A DNA stretch of 64,000 bases from positions 54,275 through 118,274 of the forward strand of contig CDMY01000329.1 in the NCBI GenBank assembly GCA_001179505.1, written 5' to 3'. The position numbers and the translations under genes were made by a program. The DNA comes from Vitrella brassicaformis (Eukaryota; Sar; Vitrellaceae). Shown here one piece after another: positions 10,038 through 23,554 of this stretch. Below the pieces are notes generated by a model. The model had not been told where the DNA came from. It made no database searches and worked only from the letters and a program-made list of their open reading frames with translations. Each line of letters opens with the position of its first letter. Position 1 is the first letter of the stretch.

Positions 10038-12976
10038 TCATGATTGGGCCGCCTGCTGCATCATGGCCTTGGTCACAATGCCCGACCCAATCGTCCGACC
10101 GCTGAGTGAGTGACAAGGAACCACAATCAATCAACGAATGCATGCATACGGGAGAGACAGACGTGTGTGTATAATGAGTGAGTGCTGCACTCCTCCCTTG
10201 TGTTGTGTGTACCATACCCTTCTCTGATTGCGAATCTGAGCCCCGTTTCGAGCGGCACCATCTTGCCGAGGTTCACCGTCACCTTGACGTTGTCGCCAGG
10301 CATCGCCTGCATGACATGACGACACATCCACACAAACATACAGGAGTTTCTGTCTGTCTGCGCTTGCATCCCCGTAGGGTAGCTGGTGAGTGCCAGCTGA
10401 GCTGACCAACCGACCATTTGCACGTCCTCCGGTAGTATGAGCTCGCAAGGTGCGTCTCCCGTGCGGATGAAGGCCTGCGGCCTGTAGTGGCTCATGAAGG
10501 GCTTCTTGCGGCCGCCCTCCTCCTCCTTCAACACATACAGGTCAGCCTACACAACACACCACACAGACAAATATCCGCTCAGCCGTTGATCACATCATTC
10601 ATGGACACAGAAAATGTCTGTCGGTGTGTCCCGCCTGTCGCGTATGTGTGTATGTGGTTGATGTGCACCTGGAAAGCGTTGAAGGCCTTGACGGTGCCTG
10701 GTGCCGCCAACACCATACCCCTTCCCAGATCCTCTGACATATCAATGACACACAGACAGACAGGGGGACAGACAGGACATCCATCAGCAAAAGAATCAAT
10801 CTGTATGTGTGTGTGGGGGGGGTTCCTACGTCTCTTGACTCCCTTGATCATGACGCCCACTTGGTCGCCGGCCTGACCCTCATTCAGTGTCTTGCGAAAC
10901 ATCTCCACCTGCACACACAAACACACACACACACACACACCGTGGCCAAACACGTAAATGCCCTCTCTCTCTCCCTCTCCCTTCGGCCAGCTGTCTGTCG
11001 TGTCTGGCGTCCCTACCGCAGCCGCGGTGGTCTTGATTGGTTTCTCTCTGTATCCGACGATCTCGATGGTGTCGCCCACCTTGACCCTGCCCTGCTCGAT
11101 GCGGCCCGTGACGACCGTGCCCTTACCCTGCACAACACATACAACACACAACAAGCCAAGCCGAGAGGAGAGGAGAACAGTGCAGATCAGATGGAACAGG
11201 CGCTTGGGTGGTGTGTGGTGTGAGTGAAGGTGTGTAATGGATGGAGGGCTCTCAGCGTTGGTGGAGAGATGTTTGTGCCTCGTCAGCTGACTGATATCGT
11301 ATCGGCATTGCCTTCGTTGGTTGGAAGGCACACTCGTTCTTCCTCGATCCCCCCTCCCCCCCTCCCTCCCTGTCTGTCTGCCTGTGGGAGTCACTGACCG
11401 TGATTGCGAGTGAGTCTTCGACGGCCATGAGCAGGGGCAGGTCCACCTTCCTCGCCGGCTCGGGGATGAAGCTGTCGCACGCCGACATCAACTTGCGCAC
11501 CGAATCCGCACCCCACTCGCCACTGACACACACACAACACACAGCACACGGCACACATCACAGAGAGAGAGAGAGAGAGGCGCGTTCCTAGTCCAACCAT
11601 CCATCCAATGCTCTTGGTGTGTTTGCTTTGCTTACGGCTCTCCGCTGAGTGCTTGCCGTGCCGACCCCCTGACGAACGGCGTCTCTTCGCCCGGGAAGCC
11701 GTTGTTGGTCAGCAGCTCCCTCACCTGACACACACCACGCATCGCAAGGTATGACACACAGACAGACGTCGAATGAATGGATGACCCATGCATGGGTCGA
11801 CGAGGTAGGTACCTCTAGCTCGACGAGGTCGACGAGCTCCATGTCTTCACACATGTCCATCTTGTTCAGGTACACTACCAAACGGGACACACCAATCTGA
11901 TTGATCATCGACACACATACACACACACACACACACACAGACACAGACACAGACACAGAATAGACACAGACACAGAACAGACAGGCACACGAATGACACA
12001 CGCACGGGCAGGCAGGGCCTATGTGTGTGTCAATCGTGTGCCTTGCCTGGCTGGACAGCAGGATGTGTTCCCTCGTCTGCGGCATGGGGCCATCGAAGGC
12101 AGACACAACCAATATGGCACCTGGGAGAAGGACAACGACAGACACGCACCAGGTGATCTGCCGTGTGTGTGTGACCGGATTTGTATACCGTCCATCTGTG
12201 CGGCTCCCGTGATCATGTTCTTGACGTAGTCAGCATGGCCCGGGCAGTCGACGTGGCCGTAGTGCCTCGCTGGCGTCTCGTACTCGATGTGAGTCGCGTT
12301 GATCGTGATGCCGCGCTTCTGCAGCCACCGAGATAGATGCACAGGCAGGCAATGACAGCGCATGATGGCATAGCGGGCCTCTGTCCCTTCCCCTGTTCCC
12401 TTGTTGCTTGCCTACCTGCTCCTCGGGAGCTTTATCAATCGACGCATAGTCTCGAAATGTCGCCGTGCCCTCACCAGCAAGCTGCACGCACCGTACCCAG
12501 CAGGCAGGGAACATCAGCCAGCCACTCACCAACGGACAGACACATCGCACACACAGCACAGCCCTTCCTTCCCACCCACTTGACTGACTCACTGACCACT
12601 TTGGTGATAGCGGCAGTGAGTGTGGTCTTGCCGTGGTCGACGTGGCCGATGGTGCCGATGTTGAGGTGCGGCTTGGTCCGCTCAAACACGCCCGTGGCGA
12701 ACGACCGGCGGACGCAGCACACACTGAGGCGCGGTGGGGAGAGGGAAGGGCAGGGGAGGTGCTGACACAACACGGCACCCTGTCGGGCCCTCCATGGAAT
12801 CTGAATATGTCACAGACAGCAAAGAATGACAGACACTGTGTAAGCGTCTGCGCGTCTGTGCTTTGCATACATGTGATAATCAGCATACATGTGATCATCT
12901 GATACACGTGTGTGTGTGTGGTCACCTGCAGGGTGGCGGGCAGCGGCTGCACTATCCTCGTTGATGACCTCCACAT
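10038..12976 (-). CDS. TUFM: Mitochondrial translation elongation factor Tu
   Basis: EF-Tu delivers aminoacyl-tRNA to the ribosome as a GTP complex. ATG at 12974-12976 starts exon 1 (12926-12976). It splices in phase 0 to 12779, and the joined N-terminus (rich in Arg, Ser and Leu, ending [19 protein letters not shown]) is a typical mitochondrial presequence. Motifs in order: G1 GHVDHGKT (about 12630-12655), switch region [15 protein letters not shown] (about 12270-12320), G3 [15 protein letters not shown] (about 12205-12255), G4 NKMD (about 11855-11870), SARQAL (about 11640-11665) in place of the usual SAL. Domain 2 begins [13 protein letters not shown] (about 11085-11125). Domain 3 ends [18 protein letters not shown], then TGA at 10038-10040. 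There are about 12 exons, split by introns with (TG)n on the coding strand. A plastid EF-Tu is normally plastid-encoded in such algae, so the mitochondrion is the likely site. Confidence 0.95.
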
Positions 12977-13551
12977 GAATGCCGTGAGTGCAGCTCCCTC
13001 CTCTCAGGTTTTCTTTGCAGGAGACCGCTGCTGCACTCGCCCGGCCTGTCGATGAGCCACCTTCGTTGCCGCTCCTGTCTGTCTGGATGGGCTCCGCCCC
13101 GAAAGAGTGAACTCTGCAGCTCCCGATTCAAGATCTCCGACCGCAAGAGCCACAAACCTGTACAGCTGACACACAACTGCAGCTTTGGACCTTCTGGAGC
13201 AGGTTTTTCTTTTCTCCCTACGGCTCGCGAATCAAACCATAAGCTCGCACAGAGGTTAGTCACCAGAGGAGGGCCGAAGCAGAGCGCTGGTCTCAAGACA
13301 ATGGCCAAAATGGCGCTGAACACGACGAATGCATCTGCAGGTTTTTTTGGGTGCAGGGTTTGCCGCCAAGGGTTTGTTAGGGCTCTGTGAAAGCCAGTTT
13401 ACCGTCTGGGGTATCTCATTCGTATCTGCATTCTCTTCCTCGCTCTTGCCTGGCCTGTTTTGTCACCTTTTGGATCTACCTCTCTCTCACACCCATCTGG
13501 CCTTCTCCACCCCTCTCTTGTCATCCTATCGCACCCCAGCACCGCCTCGCC
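12977..13551. promoter_or_regulatory. Divergent promoter region, EF-Tu / UDP-galactopyranose mutase
   Basis: This 575-bp interval lies between two outward-facing start codons. It contains CGGCTCGCGA (13221-13230) and AAGCTCGCA (13241-13249), the same core as in other divergent intervals, plus AGATCT (about 13131). No protein-coding exon is evident; part is probably 5' UTR. Confidence 0.6.
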
Positions 13552-16387
<2,836 letters not shown>

Positions 16388-18931
16388 ATGGCGTAGATGG
16401 CTCGTGTGGATGGATGGATGGACGGATGGAGGGAGGTAGTGGGGGCGTCATGACGGTATGATAGCGGGCGGGCGTCTCACCGCTCGCCGATCGCTCCCAC
16501 GTTTAGACTTTCTTTCGTTCCTTGTGCGTGGCCTGCGGTGCTGTGTCTTTGTGGGCGTGTGTGTTCGGCGTGGGTTGGTCGGCTGATTGATTCCTTGATG
16601 ACTGGCTGTCTGTCTGTTCGAGTGTGCAGTTCGGTTGCTCCTTCTTGCATTTCGTTTCGTTTCGTTTCGTTTATCCATAAGATGACTTGCTTGTCTAATT
16701 GCTGTGCGGTGTCTGGTGCGTGGTGTGTGCGTGTCTTCCTACTTACGTATGTGTGTGACTGTCTGTCAATGTGTGTGCGTGTCGACATTGATGTGGGTGT
16801 GTGTGTGTGTGTGTGGATTGCCTGGGCTGCATGGCGGTCGGTCGGTCATTTTGTGCAGGGGGCGAGAGAGGGACGGAGGGAGGGAGAGGGGGAAGTGATT
16901 GCAGCCGGCACAACACAGCAGTGGGTAGGGAGGGCGGGACACGCGCACACCGATTGCTGTGGCTGGTTGGTTGGTTGGTTGATATGACATGGGACCACGG
17001 GATGGGATGACCGTTCACCGCGCGTTTCACTATCACCCACATGACATGGGGTGGTTGGTTTCTTACGGGTCGGTGGGGTCGGTGGGGCGGGCGGGGGATC
17101 GTCTCGTTTCTGAACGGCTGGCTGCCTTAATTGCTTGCTTGGACCGGCTGTCTCATTTCTTGTCGTGGTGTGGTGTGTCGTGTTGTGTTTCGTGTTTCTA
17201 TTTGGCTTATTACTTACGCTAAGATTGCTTGCGTATACGATGACACACAATGACGTCTGGATGTGCCTGTAGGTGTACCTACCTGAGCACCGATCTGTGT
17301 ATTTCTGTGCGCGTGTGGATGGATTGGCGTGGGTGTGGGGTGTGGGTGTCTGTCTGGCTGCGTCATGGTCTTTATCACCTTTAGTGTGGCCAATGCCTCC
17401 CTCCCTCTCCACGGGCGGCCACGGACAATGAGCGCAAGAGTGAGTTACGCCATCGGCCGATGAGCACTGGCCGATAACGACTCCCACTCCACAGAGAAAA
17501 GACCAGCAGCAACACAATGAATGGATGCAGTGTGATGCAATGCGTTGTCATGTTATGCGATGTGGTGCGGTGCGCAGTTATGCATTTTCCGCGTGTGTGT
17601 GTGTGTGTGCGTGTGTACGTTTCTTCTACGTAACCCAACCTCCACCCCAACCCACCCCAACACACACGAGACCCGATTTTGCTTGAGATCGAGATAGCTA
17701 CCGCCGTCCTTCTCATGTGCTTGAGTGCCTGTCAGACATCCCGCTCCTGCGTGACGTGTATAGCACCTGTGGCGCGCGCGGGCGGGCATCGGTAGGCACT
17801 CACACGCACCGACGGATGAAGGGATGGAGGGATGGATGGAGTGTGCCTGGGTGTGGGTGGTGAGTGGTGAGTGATGCTGGGGGGCGAGGGGGCGGCATTT
17901 TGGTTACTGGATGCCTGTGTTGACTCATGCATTCACGCGAGCGGCGTATCTCTCACACACATGGTGTTGCCTGGGTGGCACTCTCTACGTGTTGAGAGAG
18001 AGAGAGATGGAATGGATCAGCGTGTGTGTGGTGTGCTGTATGGACGGATTTCTAATCGTTATGCATGGTGGCTGGCGTCTCAGTGGTTGGTTGGTTCGTC
18101 GGCCCGTTGCAGGGGTGGCGTCGCCGCTCGCTGCCCACTGACGTGTGAGCGGCGTGCGGTTTGTCTTTCTTGGCGACGTGCGACCGACCGACCAACCAAT
18201 GAGACGCATCGCATCGCCACCGCGTTCGCCTGAGCATTTCTCAGCTTATGGATGGCGAATGTTTGGTGGCTGGCGTCTCAGTGGTTGGTTGGTTCGTCGG
18301 CCCGTTGCAGGGGTGGCGTCGCCGCTCGCTGCCCACTGACGTGTGAGCGGCGTGCGGTTTGTCTTTCTTGGCGACGTGCGACCGACCGACCAACCAATGA
18401 GACGCATCGCATCGCCACCGCGTTCGCCTGAGCATTTCTCAGCTTATGGATGGCGAATGTTTTGTTTTCTTCCTCGCCATGTGTGTGTGCATGTGGGATG
18501 GATGGTGATCCGAACACACTGTGTGTGTGTGTGTGGGGGGGGGGGGGCGATTGGGATCTCATGCACTGCATTCACTCACTGACTGGCTATCCATGCGTTG
18601 TGTGGTGTGGTGTGGTGTGGTGTGGTGGTGGCGGCGCTTCATCTCCTGTTCGTTGTGCTGCGGATCTCCAGCACATTACGCGTGTTGGTCTGACAACTTG
18701 CGTGATGCCCTGGTAGTCCGCTGACATGACGAACAGAGATTAGATCAGCCGAAGACTCATCTTCGAGCAGACAGACATCTGCGTGGGTGCGACGTTTTGC
18801 CATGATACATTGATGGGACTCACTCACGTGAACCGACCTGTGAGCAACCGCCCTTGCCACACACACTCTGTCGCCTCACATCGTTAACCATCGACACACA
18901 CCCCCCTCCCCCCCAACACGTGGAGGCAGCC
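16388..18931. other. Long gene-poor interval, TG-rich on the + strand
   Basis: I find no supported protein-coding gene in this 2.5-kb stretch. Until about 18720 the + strand is rich in TG, GGTTGG and GGAT repeats, the composition of sense-strand UTRs and introns here. A long 3' UTR of the upstream gene or a separate rightward non-coding transcript is therefore possible. It contains a 198-bp perfect tandem duplication (18066-18461) and a (TG)n-poly(G) tract (about 18519-18547). Beyond 18720 the composition changes toward the leftward gene. Confidence 0.6.
18066..18461. repeat. 198-bp perfect tandem duplication with internal inverted arms
   Basis: Unit 1 spans 18066-18263 and unit 2 spans 18264-18461; by eye they are identical throughout. 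Each unit has near-inverted arms, TTGGTTGGTTCGTCGG (18087-18102) and CCGACCGACCAACCAA (18184-18199), that could pair with about three mismatches around a loop of roughly 80 nt. ORFs in each unit simply duplicate with the repeat. Confidence 0.93.
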
Positions 18932-19782
18932 TCAATCAACCTCTGGGTCCACGAAGACGAGCGACACCTCCTCTGTCCTTGACACTTCAGCCACACCTTC
19001 GCCCCACATGAGAAACCCAATCCGGCCATAGAGGCTGACAGCCCAGGCAGCAAACAGCACGAGAGAGAAGGTCGCGTCAAGATTCAGCCCCCACAGGTTC
19101 TCCCGGTCCAGCCACCTCCGCATGGCGATGTACGCGAGCGCGGCGCCCATGCTGAGCCTCCCATTGATGTCTCTCACTTGCGCGTAGAACGAGAGCACTC
19201 TTCTCCTCCTCTGTCCCTTCCTGCTGCTGGCGGCGGCGGTGTGTGTCTCTTTGTCTTCGATAAGGGGCGCAGACTCGTGGTCGCTCTCTTGCTGCTGTTC
19301 TTGCCGTTGCTTTTCTCGCGCGACGACCGACGAAATGCGCAGCTCGTTGAGGGTCGTGTCGATGCCGAAAGCATGAGAGAGGATAGCCACGAGCGAGACG
19401 ATCCCCGTCAAGGTGGCGATCAGGATGTGCCGCCCTGTGTGTGGGTTGCTGTTGATGGTGACCAGCAGGCAGAAACAGGTCATGCAGCTGCTGACGAGGT
19501 GCACCAGAGCCGCCATGGCCAGCAGCAGGGAGCAGTTGAGGACCCTCCTGGCCACCATGGGCTGCTCCTCGGCGCTGCTCGAGGCAGCGGTGGACCGGAC
19601 GGTCCGGACGGCAGTCGGCACGTTCCCACCCTCACCGTCTGATGGTGGAGATGTGTCTCGCGTCATGACCCACACGCGCCCCTCGGTCAGCTTCCGGATG
19701 ACGCCCCACAGAGGCAGCACCGCCACAAAGCTCATGTAAGCTGTCTCCAAGCATCAACACAGCATCAACACAAGCACATACG

Positions 19783-19817
<35 letters not shown>

Positions 19818-20091
19818 CTGTGTCTGCCTGCGTACGTCCGAGCAGCACGAGTACGGCCATGCACATCTGCGCCAGTGCGTGCAGCCAGGGCTCCTCGATC
19901 ACGGTGCACCACCACGGCGGCACCGCGTCGAAGTGGGGGCCGGCCGAGCCGAGGAGGGGCAACAGGGGCAGCAGGAGAAAGGGCGCCACACACATGAGTG
20001 TGAAGACGGCTATCTCCAGCCATGCCAGCTGATAGGTTGAGGGCAGCAGCTTTGCAATGGCAGTGCCGTCGGGGGAAGAGAACGATGTCAT
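18932..20091 (-). CDS. Multipass membrane protein of unknown function
   Basis: Two exons close exactly in phase (20091-19836 and 19740-18932), giving 354 residues. ATG is at 20089-20091 and the stop at 18932-18934. Hydrophobic segments: residues about 25-50 (EIAVFTLMCVAPFLLLPLLP), a second ending exon 1 (LAQMCMAVLVLLG), one opening exon 2 (YMSFVAVLPLWGVI), a pair near the middle (LLLAMAALVHLVSSCMTCF and IATLTGIVSLVAILSHAFG) and a C-terminal pair (AALAYIAM and TFSLVLFAAWAVSLYGRIGF). A charged Glu/Gln-rich linker with a dibasic GQRRRR cluster lies between. I do not recognise the family. It shares a promoter region with the CHMP6 gene. Confidence 0.8.
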
Positions 20092-20481
20092 GGAGGAGTC
20101 TAGTAGGAGGCTTCGAGCTACACTTGAGTGAGGTTGGTTATTGCAGACGAGACAGCCGCCTCAGCCCTGAAGAAACAGCACAGATGCGGACACATACACA
20201 CATTTATGTGCTCACCACGAGTATTGGGGGTCCAGTGGGGGGAGATGGGAAGTAACATTTGAGTCCACGGTTTCACGAGATGGCTTTGCAATTCGGTCTT
20301 TGGTGGAGCGCAACCGATGCCCGAGGCCGCAAAAAGGGCAAAAGCTGGGGGACGAAAGACACGGCCTCCCTGCGATCGGCGTGCGATCTCAATTGTATCT
20401 TTCTCTGGACAGCCAAGCAACTTTCTCTGGGGTGCATCGCCCTCGCCAAGCGCAGAAGAGCAGGTGCACAAAGGTGCATCA
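20092..20481. promoter_or_regulatory. Divergent promoter region, membrane protein / CHMP6
   Basis: This 390-bp interval separates outward-facing start codons. I see no GCTCGC core here. An ORF reading in from the left does not splice to the CHMP6 exon, so I treat the interval as UTR and promoter. Confidence 0.55.
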
Positions 20482-21276
20482 ATGGGTTCGTGGTTCTCTC
20501 GCTGTCCGCCAGCCAAGGAGAAGAAGCCCGACCGCATCACCGACTCGGACAGAGCTGTGCTGGACCTCAAAGCACAAAGGGGTCAGCCGACAAACACACA
20601 CACACACGCACACAAGACCAAGAGAAGACGAGAGCGCAACACATGGAAGATCACACAGCCAAAGTTGAGCACTCCTTTGGCTGTGCTGTGTGTGTGTGCT
20701 GCAGATCAGCTGCAGATCCACAAGCGCAAGCTGCAGTCGACCATCAGCAGTGACCTGTCGGCGGCCAAGCGGTTCATCGAAACCAAGAAGAAGAGCCTGG
20801 CTCTGCTCGCCCTCAAGAAGAAGAAGCACCACGAGACCCTCATCGACCAGTGCGACCAGCACCTACTCAAGATTGCCGAGCTCATCAGCAATGTCGAGTA
20901 CGCGCAGGTGCAGGAGACCCTCGTCAAGGCACTCGAGGTCGGCAACGCCGCTATGAAGAAGATGCAGCAGGAGATCTCTCTCGACTATGTGGAGCGGCTT
21001 GTTGAGGAGAGCGAGGAGGCGAGGGCCTACCAACAGGAGGTCAACGCCATGCTCTTCAAGGACGGCATCACCGACCAGGACACCGACGTGCTGGCCGACC
21101 TCCGACGCATTGAGGAGGAAGAGGCCCAGGCTGTCATCGAGAACGTGCCCTCCCCACCCACGGCCGAGCTGCCGCCTGCTGCGCAGGAGGCGGTTGCTGC
21201 TGGTGCCGACGACAAGGCGGAGAGGGCGAGAGTGGAGAAAGAGAGGGCGAGGGAGCCTCAGCTGGTGCCGGCCTGA
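20482..21276 (+). CDS. CHMP6: ESCRT-III subunit, CHMP6/Vps20-like
   Basis: Vps20/CHMP6 links ESCRT-II to ESCRT-III filament assembly at endosomal membranes. Two exons (20482-20581 and 20705-21276) join in phase to give 223 residues. The N-terminus MGSWFSRCPP has the Gly2 needed for N-myristoylation, as in Vps20. The basic alpha-1/alpha-2 hairpin follows (LKAQRDQLQIHKRKLQ spans the splice; KKKSLALLALKKKKHHETL) and is rich in Lys/Arg and heptad-like. The C-terminal part is acidic (LADLRRIEEEEAQAVIENVP), fitting the autoinhibitory region, then Pro/Ala-rich. Length is close to human CHMP6 (about 200). The Met-Gly start and order of basic then acidic halves distinguish it from Snf7 (CHMP4), the main alternative. 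Confidence 0.9.
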   Translation: MGSWFSRCPPAKEKKPDRITDSDRAVLDLKAQRGQPTNTHTHAHKTKRRRERNTWKITQPKLSTPLAVLCVCAADQLQIHKRKLQSTISSDLSAAKRFIETKKKSLALLALKKKKHHETLIDQCDQHLLKIAELISNVEYAQVQETLVKALEVGNAAMKKMQQEISLDYVERLVEESEEARAYQQEVNAMLFKDGITDQDTDVLADLRRIEEEEAQAVIENVPSPPTAELPPAAQEAVAAGADDKAERARVEKERAREPQLVPA

Positions 21277-22003
21277 CGTGGTGGGGGGATGATGGTTTTT
21301 CGGTCGTCGGCGACGGGATGCCATGTGTAGGATAGCTGACCTGCTATGAAGACGGTTTGCTTGCTGCTTGTACCTTCGACCCTTTTTGCACTGCTGCCAT
21401 GAGGACAGTCCTTTGTCGCACTTGTGTGTGCAGACAATGCTGCTGCTTTGCTTCCATAGCGGCCTTGTCAGTGCCATTTCACGTGCAAGTCTGTTGCGTG
21501 ATGTGGTCGTGACGATGCGCCGCGCGAGGCTGAGAGCAGATGCTCATTTCACACAAGGTGCACATGACTACGCGAATCGACGCGTTGACGTGAAGCGATT
21601 GCTGCACGGCACACTTGCAGTGAGTGAGAAGGATAGGATCACTGACTTCATTTGGCAGTCCACACCAGCTAGCTACCTGGCTGTCCGTCCGTCGACCGTC
21701 ACTCGTCCGTCCACTCATTCTACACACCCACGCCACGCAACAATACCGACAAACACCGACCCCTCGCTCTCGCATTTTTCAACAGCCAAAGCAGCCATCC
21801 ATCAGCCATCAGCCAGCAAAAATTTCTCAACTACTGGCAGGCAGAGCGCACCATGGGTCCGATTGGAAGACACAGGTGGACTCATGCACGCACACAGGGA
21901 TGCATGCATGGAGCATTGGTCGGTCAGACAGCCAGGCAGCCAGGCAGCAGCAAGGGGCGCAAAAGTGGGATGTATGTGATGCATGTGACTCTGGTGTGGT
22001 GGC
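21277..22003. other. Convergent intergenic region
   Basis: No gene is supported. TGTG near 21427 and CACACC near 21722 show the usual sense switch. Open frames here show no recognisable motif and no splice partners. Confidence 0.6.
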
Positions 22004-23119
22004 TCAGAAGAGACCCTGGCAGCAGGAGACCACACATGGTACCATGTGTGTCTGTCTTGTCATCTGGCACGTGTGTGTCGTCCACTATTGACTGGCTGAC
22101 CTGTCCATCGCCGAATGGGCTGATGTGTCCTTCCCTGAGCTGCTGGAGGGTGGTCTGGCCGGTCACCAGCTCCTGCACCAACATGCCCGCGATCGCAATC
22201 TGCACACACACACACACATATACACACACAGAGCAAACACCGCATGATGAATAGCCTTGCTGCGTCCCACAACTCGACTTCTGACCATTGCGAGTCGTCC
22301 GTTCTTGATTTCCTTGAGCTGCAGCTTAGCGAATTCCACGGGGTCGTTCTCGAACGGGTTGATGCCGAAGCCCAGGTCGCCGGGGGCGCGGTTCTCGAAA
22401 TCCTGCTTGCCAATCGACAGCTCGATGGCTGCGATCGTCGCCAAGATCTGGAGCCAGCCCTGAAATACACATACACACCCGACACGTACAAAGCATGCAG
22501 GCGGGCATCCATCATGGTGTCGGTCGGTTGACGGATGGCTGGCTGGCTGGCTGGTCGGTCGGTTCGCTGATTGGTTGACTCACTGACCGCCGATGGGACT
22601 TGTGAGATGGCCTTGAGCCCCGGCTCGACCTTGCCGTCATAGAGGGGGTGCCACAGCTCGGCAACGAAGTAACCCAACACAGCCAACATGGCCACACGAC
22701 CTGACAAGAACGCCACCAGACACGCAGCGCACACAGCATTGCTTGCACTCGTTGCTGGATGCCATCATATCACCCTGCTCTCCCTGCCCTGCCCTGCCAC
22801 ACACCATGCTTGAGCTCGACGGCGCGATATCTGTAGAGCGACGACTCGTCCTTGGAGAAGCCAAGAGGGTCCCACACGCCCCGTGTTTCGACGTCAGCAC
22901 CAATCATATCCTGGGGAATCAAACCAAATCAAATCACGGAGATGAACAAGACTCATATGAGCAGGTCTGCAGCGTAGATCTGTGCGTGCGTACCTCGACA
23001 GCCATTCGTGGTGCCGTCCTGTCCCTGCTCTGCAGCTTATCGAGGCCCCGGAGGGGTGCAGACGGGACGAACGCACTGGCAGCCGCGATGAGGGCGGCGA
23101 ACACCATGAGCTTCATCAT
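22004..23119 (-). CDS. Light-harvesting chlorophyll-binding protein (FCP/LHC type)
   Basis: LHC proteins bind chlorophyll and carotenoids in thylakoids and funnel excitation to the photosystems. ATG is at 23117-23119. Exon 1 (22994-23119, 42 residues) is a hydrophobic signal peptide followed by ASAFVPSAP, close to the ASAF motif at the signal/transit junction of complex plastids. Helix 1 has the chlorophyll motif ELKHGRVAML, split by an intron (about 22690-22820), and helix 3 has EIKNGRLAMIAIAGM, also split (about 22180-22320). Between them are the FCP-like GVWDPLGF and the helix-2 region GWLQILATIAAIELSIG. The last intron joins GDGQ to GLF and TGA at 22004-22006. Total is about 210 residues, normal for FCPs. 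It shares its promoter with FolD. Subfamily (Lhcf, Lhcr, Lhcx) cannot be fixed without a tree. Confidence 0.95.
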
Positions 23120-23554
23120 GGCTGACCTGTCGGGAGCTGGTGCCACGGAACGGGACAGACACTGCTTCCAGGAGGTGAGATGGTCGGTAGCTTCTGATCT
23201 ACGAGGCCCCCTCTCCAGAAAGCCGTAAATACACGTTTCTCCGGGGTCGGCCGTCTCCCACTGTTGTCATTGCAGATCTTCCAGATCTGCGCATGAAGTG
23301 TATCCCTGAGGCATCTTTGCGCACCGTGCAGCTGGTGAATTTGCGGAGCTCGGGGAGCGACTCAGCGCGATCGAAGCTCGCAGTCTCTGCGCGAGCTGCG
23401 TTTCTTGACGCGACGGCAAACGGGTTACCTTCAGGTCGCAGCTCCCCTACCTTCTGTCATCTCATTGAGCCAGTTTCTTCAGCGTTGATTCATCGCATCT
23501 CTTTCAGAGTGACAACACCACCCATCCACAGCAGCAGCAGCAGCAGCATCAGCC
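23120..23554. promoter_or_regulatory. Divergent promoter, light-harvesting protein / FolD
   Basis: This 435-bp interval has GAAGCTCGCAG (23373-23383), an inverted copy GCGAGCT (23391-23397) ten bases further on, and AGATCT twice (about 23275-23293). The inverted pair makes it the most elaborate example of the shared GCTCGC element. Confidence 0.65.

Noticed and set aside
10038-12976. Plastid EF-Tu or bacterial contamination as the source of the EF-Tu gene
   Set aside because: Many spliceosomal introns and an Arg/Ser-rich presequence show a nuclear gene for a mitochondrial protein.
18066-18461. CRISPR-like array
   Set aside because: Two long adjacent identical units without spacers in a eukaryotic nuclear genome are a tandem duplication, not CRISPR.
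18145-18582. Paired short ORFs in the 198-bp tandem units as a duplicated small gene
   Set aside because: They duplicate only because the DNA does; there is no splice structure, no recognisable peptide feature and competing frames exist on both strands.
21368-21979. 203-codon rightward frame between CHMP6 and the light-harvesting gene
   Set aside because: No recognisable domain, non-ATG start, and it overlaps the expected 3' UTRs of two firm genes.
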